From Oscillospiraceae bacterium (lineage in GTDB: Bacteria > Bacillota > Clostridia > Oscillospirales > Oscillospiraceae): a DNA stretch of 64,000 nt. Shown here in pieces: positions 23,418 through 30,639 of the stretch; within the stretch, counting starts at the first letter, position 1, and each line of letters opens with the position of its first letter. Location of the stretch: assembly GCA_910574635.1 (NCBI GenBank), contig CAJTCG010000010.1, forward strand, positions 62,001 through 126,000. The letters are read 5' to 3'. The notes beneath the pieces are model-generated. The model searched no databases and had not been told where the DNA came from. It was given only the letters and a program-made list of their open reading frames with translations. A program made the translations under genes and the position numbers.

Positions 23418-24188
23418 TTACTCGCCGGTGAACACGGGCCTGCGTTTTTCAATGAAGGCGGCCATACCCTCCTTCTGGTCGTGATGGTTAAACAGCTCCG
23501 CCCACAGCGCCCCTTCGTGGGCGCAGGCGTCTTGAACCTCCGGATGGCCCACGCCGTACTCTATAGCAGCCTTGGCCGCCGCCAGGGACAGACTGCTGCG
23601 GGTACACAGCTTGTCCGCCCACTTTTGCGCGGTGGGCAGCAGCTCCTCCCGCTCCACGGCCAGGTTGGCCAGGCCGATGCGCTCGGCCTCCACGCCATCG
23701 ATCACCCGACTGAGATAGATCAGTTCCTTGGCCTTGGCCTCCCCTACCAGGCGGGGCAGCAGGACGGTGCCTCCGGCGCCAGGAATGATGCCTAGGTTCA
23801 ACTCCGTCAGACCCATCTTGGCGGTCTTTGCCACGATGCGAAAATCGCACCGCAGCGCCAACTCCAGGCCGCCGCCAAAGGCGTACCCGTCCACCACGGC
23901 GATGGTGGGAATGGGCAGGGCCTGAATCTTGTTGTAGGTAGGCGTGAAAAGGAAAGCCCGGGCCTCCTCCTCGCCGCAAGGCGCCATGGCTTTGATGTCC
24001 GCTCCGGCGGCGAAGTTCTCTTCACTGTAGAACAACAGGACTCGGATGATTTTGTCCGCTCGAATCTCCTCCACCAGACGATCCATCTCGTCCACAATAG
24101 ACCGGGAGAGGGCATTCAGCGCTTCGGGCCGCAGGACTTTGATGGTGGCAGCCTGACCGTCCCGCTCCAGAATGATTTGTTGGTTCAT
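23418..24188 (-). CDS. crt: Enoyl-CoA hydratase / crotonase
   Basis: The 256-residue crotonase-fold enzyme interconverts 3-hydroxybutyryl-CoA and crotonyl-CoA. The oxyanion-hole stretches FAAGADIKAM and GYAFGGGLELALRCDFRI, and the catalytic glutamate region LTELNLGIIPGAGGT, are intact. AAGGAG lies six bases before ATG. It is the first gene of a minus-strand operon with thiolase and dehydrogenase, divergent from the large TPR/BTAD regulator. Butyryl-CoA dehydrogenase and electron-transfer flavoprotein genes are not adjacent. Confidence 0.92.
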   Translation of the reverse strand: MNQQIILERDGQAATIKVLRPEALNALSRSIVDEMDRLVEEIRADKIIRVLLFYSEENFAAGADIKAMAPCGEEEARAFLFTPTYNKIQALPIPTIAVVDGYAFGGGLELALRCDFRIVAKTAKMGLTELNLGIIPGAGGTVLLPRLVGEAKAKELIYLSRVIDGVEAERIGLANLAVEREELLPTAQKWADKLCTRSSLSLAAAKAAIEYGVGHPEVQDACAHEGALWAELFNHHDQKEGMAAFIEKRRPVFTGE

Positions 24189-24244
24189 AGCGCGCTCCTT
24201 CCATGTTTGATCGTTAACCTTATCCTACCTGCTACGTCTTTAGG

Positions 24245-24274
24245 AAAGATTTTTTTAATCTTTAAAAAATCTTT
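24245..24274. promoter_or_regulatory. Heptamer repeats in the divergent crt/regulator intergenic region
   Basis: AATCTTT (24257-24263) and AATCTTT (24268-24274) are direct repeats with a 4-bp gap, and an inverted copy AAAGATT lies at 24245-24251. A 7-4-7 direct repeat is the layout bound by SARP/BTAD-type activators. The stretch is AT-rich, so chance similarity is possible. A TATACT box at 24299-24304 may be the -10 of the regulator gene. Confidence 0.4.
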
Positions 24275-24334
24275 ATTTTCTTCGTTTCTACTTTGTGATA
24301 TACTAATATCAGGAAAATCGGGGAGGCGATATTA

Positions 24335-27300
24335 ATGGAACTGAAGCCGTTGGAGAGCCGCCGGGGCGTGGAGCAAAGCTTGATCCACCGATGGCTGGCT
24401 CACGCGGAACGTCTGACGCTGCTGGCTGTAGAGGTTCCGTTGCTGTCGGACCTGCCCCGGATTGCGGCAGCATTCCTGCGAGAGCGGGGAAGCTGTCTGC
24501 CTTTCCGGGTAAAGTCCGCGGACACGGCGGACCGGGAGCGCCTGACCCGTCTGCTAAAACGGACTTGGCACAGCGGCGGCCCGGACGCTTCCGAGGCTTT
24601 AGACACCTCAAATCTGGCGGAGTGCACCTCGGAGTCCGACCGCTTCCTCCTCATCTCCCACGCGGAACTCCTGAACCGAGAAGAACCCCTGGGCCTTTTT
24701 CTGGAGGATCTGCTGCTTTCTTGCGAAGAACGGTTCCACATTATCCTAACGGCGGAGAGTCCGATTCCCTTTCTGGAACAGATGGAGGAACTGCCCCGCT
24801 TATCGGCGTCGGTGGGGCCCAGCGCCCTGACGCTGGAACGGGATGAGGCGGAGGAACTCCTGGAAAGCACCTATCCCAGCCTTACCGCCGGTGACCGCCA
24901 GATGGCTTTTCGCATCAGCGGAGGCTGGATTTCCGGTTTGGACGCGGTGGCGGCCCATCTGGCGGGAAATAGCGGAGGCACGGTCCACTGGACAATTGAT
25001 GAACAGTCCTGCTTCCCCCCGGAGCTGGGAGACCTCCTGGCGCGGTGGACTGCCTCCTGGCCCCCGGAACGGCTGGAGTGCCTGGAAAAGCTCTGCGTCT
25101 GCACAGCCTTTTCCAGTAGACTGGCGGAACGGCTGATGGGGGAGAGTTGTGCCCCCCTGCGCCGCCTGGCCGCTGAAGGGTTCCCGGTTCGGGGCCCCCA
25201 GCGGCTGGACGCCGCCTACACCCTGAACCCGATGGTTCAGACCTGGCTTTATCATCGAACCTGGGAAGTTCGGGGGCAGGACTTCCTGCTGGAACAGCAC
25301 CGGCTGGCCGCCGCCGCAGGTCTGGAGCGGCAGGACTGGATGGAGGTCTTCCGCCATCAGCTCCGCCGGGGTCATATTGAAGAGGCTTCCCGAATGCTGC
25401 GTTACCTCAGCTTCTCTGAGCTGGACGCGGCACTGCTGGAGGAATACCGGGACCAGCTCCGCCGCCAGTCCCCTGAAAGCATGAATCAGCTCCCATGGGT
25501 CCAGCTGGGCTATGCCATTGCCATGAAATACCGCCACCCTGCTATTGCTTTCCGCTCTTTGCGCCGGGCACTGGAGCTGTTTCAGGCCGCTGGAGAACGA
25601 GCAGGTGTGGTGCTGGTGTGCTGCCAGCAGATCAGCATGGGCTTCTTTGCTTCGGAACAGCGGGACCTGCTCCAGAACGCACTGCGCGTCTTGGCGGAGG
25701 AACACTTCGACGCAGACGAACTGGACCCTCTGCTGGAGGGCTACCGGAGGGTTTTCACCGCCTATGCCGTGCTCCAGCAGGAACAGGGCTGCGCCCGGAC
25801 AGTAGACCTGCTGGAACAGGCCAGGGAGATCGCCAGCGTTCTGGACGACGCAAACCTGCGGCTGTGGACCTGCTTTGTGCTGGTACTGACCTACCGGCAG
25901 GACACCCGGTATGCCGGCGGCCTGACTGCGGTGCTGGACGAGGCAATGGTGCTGGTAGAGCGGCCCGAGGTACAAAAAACCCTGAAAATGTGCTTTTATC
26001 AAACGGTGGCGTTCCTTTATTTTGTAGAAGGCGGCCGCTACGGCGAAGCCTGCGCATGCTGTGAACAGGCGGCCCGAATTGCCGACGCCATCGGCGCCGT
26101 CAGCTACAGCGTCTATATCAACATGAACCATGCCTACGCTCTGGACTGCCTGGGCCGCTTCTCCCAGGCGGAGCAGGTTATTCTGGAAACCGCCCGGCGC
26201 TGCGGCAGTGTCCTCAGCGTCCGAAATGAGCACCTGTGGGCGTATTATCTGATAGGGCAGAGCTACCACTACTTCATGAAGGGGGACTGGGGACTGGCCC
26301 TGGAGACGGCGGAGAAGGCCGCCACCTATGCTACCCGGTCTGGCAGCGCATCCTATATGGCCCGGAGTCAGCTGGTCCTGGGCAACATTCTGGCAGACCA
26401 CGGCAACCTGGACCAGGCGGAGGAGGCGGCCCGCCGCTGTCTGGAGATCTGTAGGGAGCGGGAAAAATATCGGTTCTACATCCTCTCCGCCCAATTCCTC
26501 CAAGCCCTCATTCTCTCCTGCCGGAACAAGCGCGAGGAGTTCGAGACAGCCATGGCCCGTCTGGCCGCCGGAAGCCGGGCGGCGGGCATCTACCATTATA
26601 ATTTCACCAAGCCCTCCTCCATCTGCCGGGTCGTCCGGGAGTACCATTCCCAGGAGCGGGACAAGCGGTTCTTTGCCCAGATAGAAGCCTATAACGATTT
26701 GGAGCTTCGCCCGGCGGAGGCTCCCATCCTGGCAGAGGCAAAACCGGACACCCCCCTGGAGATCCGTCTGCTGGGTCCTCTACAGGTTCTCTCCAGCGGA
26801 CGGGAGCTGCCCCCCTGCTCCTCCGCCCGGGCAGGACTGCTCCTGCGCCTGCTGGCGCTGGACGGCGGCGCGGTCAGTGTTCACAAGCTCCTGGAGGCCA
26901 TCTGGCCGGAGTGGGAGGAGAAAGCCGCCACAAACAGCTTTTACTTCACGCTCCACCAGCTGCGGACGTACCTGACTCGGAAGGACGCCGTCACCTACCG
27001 CCGGGGCCAGTGCTCCCTGAACCCGGACCTAGTGACAGTGGATACCGCCCTTTTCCACAAGCTGACGAAAAACGCGCGGGCGTATTTGAAGGCCGGGGAT
27101 CTCTACGCCGCCCGGCGGTATTATGACCAGGCCCTGCTGCTGTGCCGGGGGACGGTGCTGGACGGGGACGATCTGATGGGGAATGCCCAGCTTCAACAGG
27201 AGGATATGGAGCGGATGGTCCACGCTGTCATGCGGGAATACGGTGCGGTCTGCCTGCGCCAACAGCGGCCGGACAAGGCCAAACAGGTGCTGTCCCGCGC

Positions 27301-27511
27301 TATGTCCAGTCCCTTTGCCGACGAGGGAACTGTCCGGCTATTCATCCGGGCCCAATATCTCATTGGCGACAAGCGGGGGGCCCTGTCCACTTACGAGCGG
27401 CTATGCCGCCAGCTTCAGGAGGATCTAGGGGTAGAGCCCCATCGACGGACGCATGAGCTGGCGGACCACATCCGCCGCAATCAAGAATTAACGGATTTAT
27501 CCGAGGAGTGA
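24335..27511 (+). CDS. Large TPR/BTAD (SARP-like) transcriptional regulator with degenerate N-terminal ATPase
   Basis: A 1058-residue regulator. Residues about 1-330 resemble the MalT-like STAND ATPase module (RFLLISHAELLN at the Walker B place, then a helical part with FRISGGWISGLDAV), but I find no Walker A G-x-x-x-x-G-K-S/T. About 340-790 is helical and repeat-like (TPR). From about 805 come a winged-helix OmpR-type domain (PLEIRLLGPLQVLSSG, then SVHKLLEAIWPEWEEKAATN) and a bacterial transcriptional activator domain ending YERLCRQLQEDLGVEPHRRT, the SARP hallmark. DNA binding is at the C-terminal side, the reverse of AfsR. It is divergent from crt-thl-hbd, which it probably controls. GGGAGG precedes the start. 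Confidence 0.82.
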   Translation: MELKPLESRRGVEQSLIHRWLAHAERLTLLAVEVPLLSDLPRIAAAFLRERGSCLPFRVKSADTADRERLTRLLKRTWHSGGPDASEALDTSNLAECTSESDRFLLISHAELLNREEPLGLFLEDLLLSCEERFHIILTAESPIPFLEQMEELPRLSASVGPSALTLERDEAEELLESTYPSLTAGDRQMAFRISGGWISGLDAVAAHLAGNSGGTVHWTIDEQSCFPPELGDLLARWTASWPPERLECLEKLCVCTAFSSRLAERLMGESCAPLRRLAAEGFPVRGPQRLDAAYTLNPMVQTWLYHRTWEVRGQDFLLEQHRLAAAAGLERQDWMEVFRHQLRRGHIEEASRMLRYLSFSELDAALLEEYRDQLRRQSPESMNQLPWVQLGYAIAMKYRHPAIAFRSLRRALELFQAAGERAGVVLVCCQQISMGFFASEQRDLLQNALRVLAEEHFDADELDPLLEGYRRVFTAYAVLQQEQGCARTVDLLEQAREIASVLDDANLRLWTCFVLVLTYRQDTRYAGGLTAVLDEAMVLVERPEVQKTLKMCFYQTVAFLYFVEGGRYGEACACCEQAARIADAIGAVSYSVYINMNHAYALDCLGRFSQAEQVILETARRCGSVLSVRNEHLWAYYLIGQSYHYFMKGDWGLALETAEKAATYATRSGSASYMARSQLVLGNILADHGNLDQAEEAARRCLEICREREKYRFYILSAQFLQALILSCRNKREEFETAMARLAAGSRAAGIYHYNFTKPSSICRVVREYHSQERDKRFFAQIEAYNDLELRPAEAPILAEAKPDTPLEIRLLGPLQVLSSGRELPPCSSARAGLLLRLLALDGGAVSVHKLLEAIWPEWEEKAATNSFYFTLHQLRTYLTRKDAVTYRRGQCSLNPDLVTVDTALFHKLTKNARAYLKAGDLYAARRYYDQALLLCRGTVLDGDDLMGNAQLQQEDMERMVHAVMREYGAVCLRQQRPDKAKQVLSRAMSSPFADEGTVRLFIRAQYLIGDKRGALSTYERLCRQLQEDLGVEPHRRTHELADHIRRNQELTDLSEE

Positions 27512-27513
27512 AT

Positions 27514-27547
27514 AAAACGCCCCGCCCCCAGAGGGGCAGGGCGTTTG
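27514..27547. terminator. Bidirectional terminator after the large regulator
   Basis: AACGCCC-C-GCCCC and GGGGC-A-GGGCGTT pair around CAGA, with TTTG downstream and AATAAAA upstream, just 3 bases after the regulator stop. It also faces the minus-strand gene ending at 27573. Confidence 0.75.
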
Positions 27548-27572
27548 TTCGCATTGTCCAAATTGGGAATGC

Positions 27573-27953
27573 TCAGGCCTTTTGAGCCCGGGAAAGCTGA
27601 ACGGAAGGTGCGGCATTCGACAGGATATCCACCACGTAGTTTGGGGCCGCAATAAGATAATGTATGTCCCCTTCCCGGCCGCACTGGTCCTCAAATGGAC
27701 AACCGCGGAGCTTGAAGAAGGTATTACCCCGCATATAGACCTCATAATCCTCTGCCAGGCTAGCCAGGCGCTCCGCTGCCCGGGCAGCTTCCGTCACGCG
27801 GCAGGCGCCGACGCCCCTGGGAAAACGAATGACGAACTGAAACACCTCGTTGGATACCACGGCCTCCAGCACATCTCCAGCAGCCGAGAGCGAAACCAGA
27901 GAAAATCTGCCGAACATCTCCTTTTCTGGAAGCCAGCAATTTAAAGTAATCAT
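27573..27953 (-). CDS. Hypothetical protein, 126 residues
   Basis: I do not recognise this protein. It begins MITLNCWLPEKEMFGRFSLV and contains AVVSNEVFQFVIRFPRGVGA, a helix rich in A/R/E (TEAARAAERLASLAEDYEVY), and a possible metal or disulfide pair in KLRGCPFEDQCGREGD. There is no signal peptide or membrane segment. The start at 27953 is supported by GGAGG eight bases upstream. It stands alone between a bidirectional terminator and a field of relics, read leftwards. Confidence 0.65.
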   Translation of the reverse strand: MITLNCWLPEKEMFGRFSLVSLSAAGDVLEAVVSNEVFQFVIRFPRGVGACRVTEAARAAERLASLAEDYEVYMRGNTFFKLRGCPFEDQCGREGDIHYLIAAPNYVVDILSNAAPSVQLSRAQKA

Positions 27954-28099
27954 CGATAAATCCTCCAATTCTCTTTGTGATTTCCAGGCCAGGGGCACCT
28001 TCGTATAGACAAGTTATTCTATAATTTTATTATATGCCTCCCCCTTTGCGTTTTCTTTGTATTTTCTTTGCAAATCCAATAAGTTTTTGAGAAACGCTT

Positions 28100-28305
28100 G
28101 TGGCTGTTTTCGCCGTACGGTCCCTGGAACATGCCGCCGCGTTGGGAACGGCGGTGGACGGGCCTTTGCGGCTGACCATCAACGAGGAGACCACGGAGGT
28201 GGATTATCTGATCGCCGCGGTCCGGGGCGCAGTTGGCGTACCTGCGGAGCATGTCCCCGGTGTGGCGGGATCTGGAGAACGGCAAAACACCCCATCTCGT
28301 TGAGA
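28100..28305 (+). pseudogene. Cysteine desulfurase C-terminal remnant
   Basis: The plus strand encodes VDGPLRLTINEETTEVDYLI and AAVRG, then after a one-base shift near 28230 continues as AYLRSMSPVWRDLENGKTPH. Together they match the end of NifS/CsdB-like cysteine desulfurases found in Clostridia. The cofactor domain and active-site cysteine are absent, and the end runs into an IS5-type fragment, so this is a dead relic. Confidence 0.6.
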
Positions 28306-28405
28306 ATGCTTTCCTGCTTCTCAAAAGGTGGCGCGGTATTGCTACGAGCTACGCTAAAAACGCCGCTTCTTTCGCTGCTGCTGTCCAAATCCGTTGTATT
28401 ATTTC
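28299..28405 (+). pseudogene. IS5-family transposase C-terminal fragment
   Basis: The frame reads AFLLLKRWRGIATSYAKNAA and then SFAAAVQIRCII, which is the end of an IS5-group transposase (F-K-R-W-R-G-I-A-T-R-Y-A-K). It abuts the cysteine desulfurase remnant and stops inside the first large palindrome. Confidence 0.65.
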
Positions 28406-28428
28406 CGAGCTTAAAGCTCGGAAATAAT
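28398..28428. repeat. Large palindrome 1 of 3
   Basis: ATTATTTCCGAGCTT and AAGCTCGGAAATAAT are perfect complements around a single A: a 31-bp palindrome. It overlaps the end of the IS5-type fragment. Confidence 0.85.
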
Positions 28429-28444
28429 GAATTTGATTCAAGCC

Positions 28445-28484
28445 GTTTTGCGGTTGCCGCTGTAAACAGCGGCAACCGCAAAAC
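28445..28484. repeat. Large palindrome 2 of 3
   Basis: GTTTTGCGGTTGCCGCTGT and ACAGCGGCAACCGCAAAAC are perfect 19-bp complements with a 2-base centre. Confidence 0.85.
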
Positions 28485-28490
28485 ATGGCA

Positions 28491-28527
28491 AATATTACTT
28501 CCGACCTTTCAGTTCGGAAGTAATATT
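28491..28527. repeat. Large palindrome 3 of 3
   Basis: AATATTACTTCCGA and TCGGAAGTAATATT are perfect 14-bp complements around a 9-base centre. The arm TTCGGAAGTAATATT resembles the arm of palindrome 1 (CTCGGAAATAAT). Confidence 0.85.
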
Positions 28528-28563
28528 GCTATTTGGCTCCTTGTTTATTGACGACACCATCTA

Positions 28564-28981
28564 GGGCTTGTTTGAAAAAACAAGGAAGCTGAGCTAAATC
28601 AACAAAATAGCGATGGAAGCCAAGTAAACAAAGGCGAGAAAAGAAGCATCCAACTTGTCATATCTGGTGGCAATTCTGCGAAACCATTTGAGCTTTTAGA
28701 AGAACCACTCAACCAAATGGCGCTCTTTGTATAACCACCAATCAACCGGCCACGGCTTAGAAACATTGCTCTGAGGCGGGATCACATAGCTGGCTCCCTG
28801 TTCTGAGATATAATCTCGGATGGCTTTTGCCCCTTAAGCACGGTCTGCCAATTCATTGCTGCCGCTAATCTCTATCTTTTCCAACAATTCAACGGCATGG
28901 ATTGATTCATCGTCATTCCCTTTCATGCCCCTATTTTACTCTTAATCATTACTTGTGCAATATCTTTTTTCAAGCAAGCCC
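28564..28981 (-). mobile_element. Degenerate IS5-type element with terminal inverted repeats
   Basis: Terminal repeats GGGCTTGTTTGAAAAAA (left) and the complement of GGGCTTGCTTGAAAAAA (right) differ at one base. TA flanks both ends (28562-28563 and 28982-28983), consistent with a target duplication. Only about 418 bp lie between, less than a complete IS5-group element, so it is an internally deleted copy carrying a dead transposase tail. Confidence 0.75.
28594..28926 (-). pseudogene. IS5-family transposase remnant with two in-frame stops
   Basis: The minus strand encodes ESIHAVELLEKIEISGSNEL, ADRA-stop-GAKAIRDYISEQG, PPQSNVSKPWPVDWWLYKER, HLVEWFF-stop-KLKWFRRIATRYDKL and DASFLAFVYLASIAILLI. 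Both stops are single-base changes (TAC or TTA to TAA). It lies inside the 418-bp element. Confidence 0.8.
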
Positions 28982-29001
28982 TACAGTATAGCACGCCTAT
29001 G

Positions 29002-29838
29002 CTATTGCGCACCATCTTTTTTCGGCGGCAGGGAGAACCGCAGATTCTTCAGTGCGATATAGACTCCCTCCTCGTCGTTGGAGGCCGTCACCCGGTCTGC
29101 CGCCGCCTTGACCTCCTCCGGCGCGTTGTCCATTGCGATCCCAAGGCCTGCGTATTGCAGCATTTCCAGGTCTACATAGTGATCTCCACAGGCAACAATC
29201 TCTTCCCGCCGCAGATGGTAGTGTGCCTGCAGCGTTTCAACAGCGGTGCGTTTGGATACGCCGTCTTTCAGCACCTCCATATATTCCGCCCCGGAACGAA
29301 GAAGCTGCAGCTCCGGAAACAGGGGCGCCGCAGCGCTTTGCAGCCTTGCCACCTGTGCGGGAGGGCCTACGCACAGCAGCTTATGGACATGTGCCACGGA
29401 CTGGACGGCGGATGCCAGGTCCCCGGCAATCGGTTCACAATGAAGGATTCCCGCATCTCTCTGTACCCAAGGGTTATCCGCATCATCTACCACCCATATA
29501 TCATAGAGATACGTGCTGACCACCACTTCCGGGAACTGTTGGCCGGCATATTGCTTGAAGCGGAGAGCCGACTCCGGCGAAAAACCCTTGTCCTCCAAAA
29601 TCGCGCGGTCCGCAGAGAGAACCAGGCTGCCGCCGTAGCAGACAATGGGACTGTGAAGCCCCACCTGCTTCTCAACCACGTCAATGCCGGCAGGATTTCT
29701 GGCAGAGCAGAGGATCACAGGAATTCCTCGTTTCTCCAGTCGGTTCAGTAGCTGCTTGGTGTTTTTGGATACCTCATGCTTCGAGTCTGCCAGTGTTCCG
29801 TCAATGTCCAAAAAAACAATGGAATAAGTTCGGCACAT
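29002..29838 (-). CDS. HAD-superfamily (Cof-type) sugar phosphatase
   Basis: A 278-residue haloacid-dehalogenase-like hydrolase. The nucleophile motif FLDIDGTLADSK is near the start, motif II-like LCSARNPAG follows, and the C-terminal KRTAVETLQ and GDHYVDLEML give the lysine and the acidic Mg ligands. A large cap between about 85 and 190 marks the Cof/type IIB group that dephosphorylates small sugar phosphates. GGAGG lies nine bases before ATG 29838. It stands alone leftward of the PTS operon, separated by a terminator. Confidence 0.88.
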   Translation of the reverse strand: MCRTYSIVFLDIDGTLADSKHEVSKNTKQLLNRLEKRGIPVILCSARNPAGIDVVEKQVGLHSPIVCYGGSLVLSADRAILEDKGFSPESALRFKQYAGQQFPEVVVSTYLYDIWVVDDADNPWVQRDAGILHCEPIAGDLASAVQSVAHVHKLLCVGPPAQVARLQSAAAPLFPELQLLRSGAEYMEVLKDGVSKRTAVETLQAHYHLRREEIVACGDHYVDLEMLQYAGLGIAMDNAPEEVKAAADRVTASNDEEGVYIALKNLRFSLPPKKDGAQ

Positions 29839-29920
29839 CGTGTGATTCCTCCAGTCGTTGCAGTATAGAGTAGTATGCTCTTGCGAACTCCCGCCCAGAG
29901 GGGCCGCGCTATCAAGCATA

Positions 29921-29963
29921 AAAATGATGGCGGGCGTCTGCCGTTTTCCGGCAGACGCCCGCC
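29921..29963 (-). terminator. Terminator of the PTS/HPr operon
   Basis: GGCGGGCGTCTGCCG and CGGCAGACGCCCGCC form a perfect 15-bp stem; on the minus strand it is followed by ATCATTTTTATG. It lies 13 bases after the HPr stop. Confidence 0.85.
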
Positions 29964-29975
29964 CCGGACTATCCG

Positions 29976-30236
29976 TTACAGATTTTCCTCAAAGAACGTC
30001 CGAAGGGCGGCAATGGCCATGTCCTCCTCCGCGCCCTCGGCGGCAACGGTGACTTCATCGCCCCGCTTGATGCCCATATTCATCAGCTTCATCAGCTGAG
30101 AGGCTTTGACGGTTTTATCCCCCTTGGTCACCGTGACCAGGGTATCCGGGAAGGACTTCGCCAGCTTGCTCAAAAGTCCGGCGGGGCGGGCGTGGATGCC
30201 CAGCTCGTCCTCAATGGTATAAGTAAACTCTTTCAA
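29976..30236 (-). CDS. HPr-family phosphocarrier protein
   Basis: An 86-residue HPr. The phospho-accepting histidine is His15 in GIHARPAGLLSKLA. Around the usual regulatory serine the protein reads TVKASQLMKLMNMG; aligned from the conserved glycine, the Ser46 place of Bacillus HPr holds Gln and a serine lies one residue earlier. The start is TTG 30236, eight bases after AAGGAG, an unusual but well-supported start. It is the last gene of the mannose-family PTS operon, so it may be a dedicated carrier rather than the general HPr. Confidence 0.88.
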   Translation of the reverse strand: MKEFTYTIEDELGIHARPAGLLSKLAKSFPDTLVTVTKGDKTVKASQLMKLMNMGIKRGDEVTVAAEGAEEDMAIAALRTFFEENL

Positions 30237-30258
30237 AATCAAACGCTCCTTTTGCATA

Positions 30259-30525
30259 TCACCGGAGGGATTCCAAAATCCGCTCCACGTTGCGGTGTCC
30301 GTTGCGGATGCTCAGGTCCGCCAGGAAGGTCAGGCCCAGGCTCACCGCCCCGGCGATTGCCGAAACAACGCCCAGAAGGAACCATCCCTCCATCTGGAAC
30401 CCGAACACCGCCAGTGCTGCCAGGGACGCCGCCAGCAGGAACAAAAACCGCCTCCAGCCGCCGATTTTTGCAAGCGCTTCTTTTTGCTTCCGCGCCTCGT
30501 CCAGCGCCTGTTCTCTATTCAGCAT
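30259..30525 (-). CDS. Small membrane protein, 88 residues, in PTS operon
   Basis: Unknown function. After a charged N-terminus (MLNREQALDEARKQKEALAK) two hydrophobic segments follow (about 25-42 and 45-66), with a charged tail. AAGGAGG lies eight bases before ATG 30525. It sits between the IID gene and HPr, with only 22 bp to HPr. It may be a helper or regulator of the transporter; no family is recognised. Confidence 0.7.
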   Translation of the reverse strand: MLNREQALDEARKQKEALAKIGGWRRFLFLLAASLAALAVFGFQMEGWFLLGVVSAIAGAVSLGLTFLADLSIRNGHRNVERILESLR

Positions 30526-30568
30526 GGCCGCATCCTCCTTAAAATCAGGTGTCGTTCCGCCGGTTCCC

Positions 30569-30596
30569 CCGGCCATAGGACTTGACCTATGGCCGG
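30569..30596 (-). repeat. Intercistronic hairpin between IID and the small membrane protein gene
   Basis: CCGGCCATAGG and CCTATGGCCGG pair perfectly around 6 bases without a T-run, so it is more likely an mRNA stabiliser or processing site than a terminator. Confidence 0.55.
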
Positions 30597-30639
30597 AAGG
30601 CGGCGGTATGGAGAAAGAAGTGAGAGTGAGTATTGTAAA

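Noticed and set aside
21265-23484. 739-codon plus-strand open frame
   Set aside because: Antisense to hbd and thiolase genes with intact catalytic motifs; no domain of its own.
24800-26647. 615-codon minus-strand open frame
   Set aside because: Shadow of the large TPR/BTAD regulator, whose frame carries clear domains.
28019-28324. 101-codon minus-strand open frame
   Set aside because: No RBS or known motif; it is antisense to the cysteine desulfurase remnant, which is supported by family sequence.
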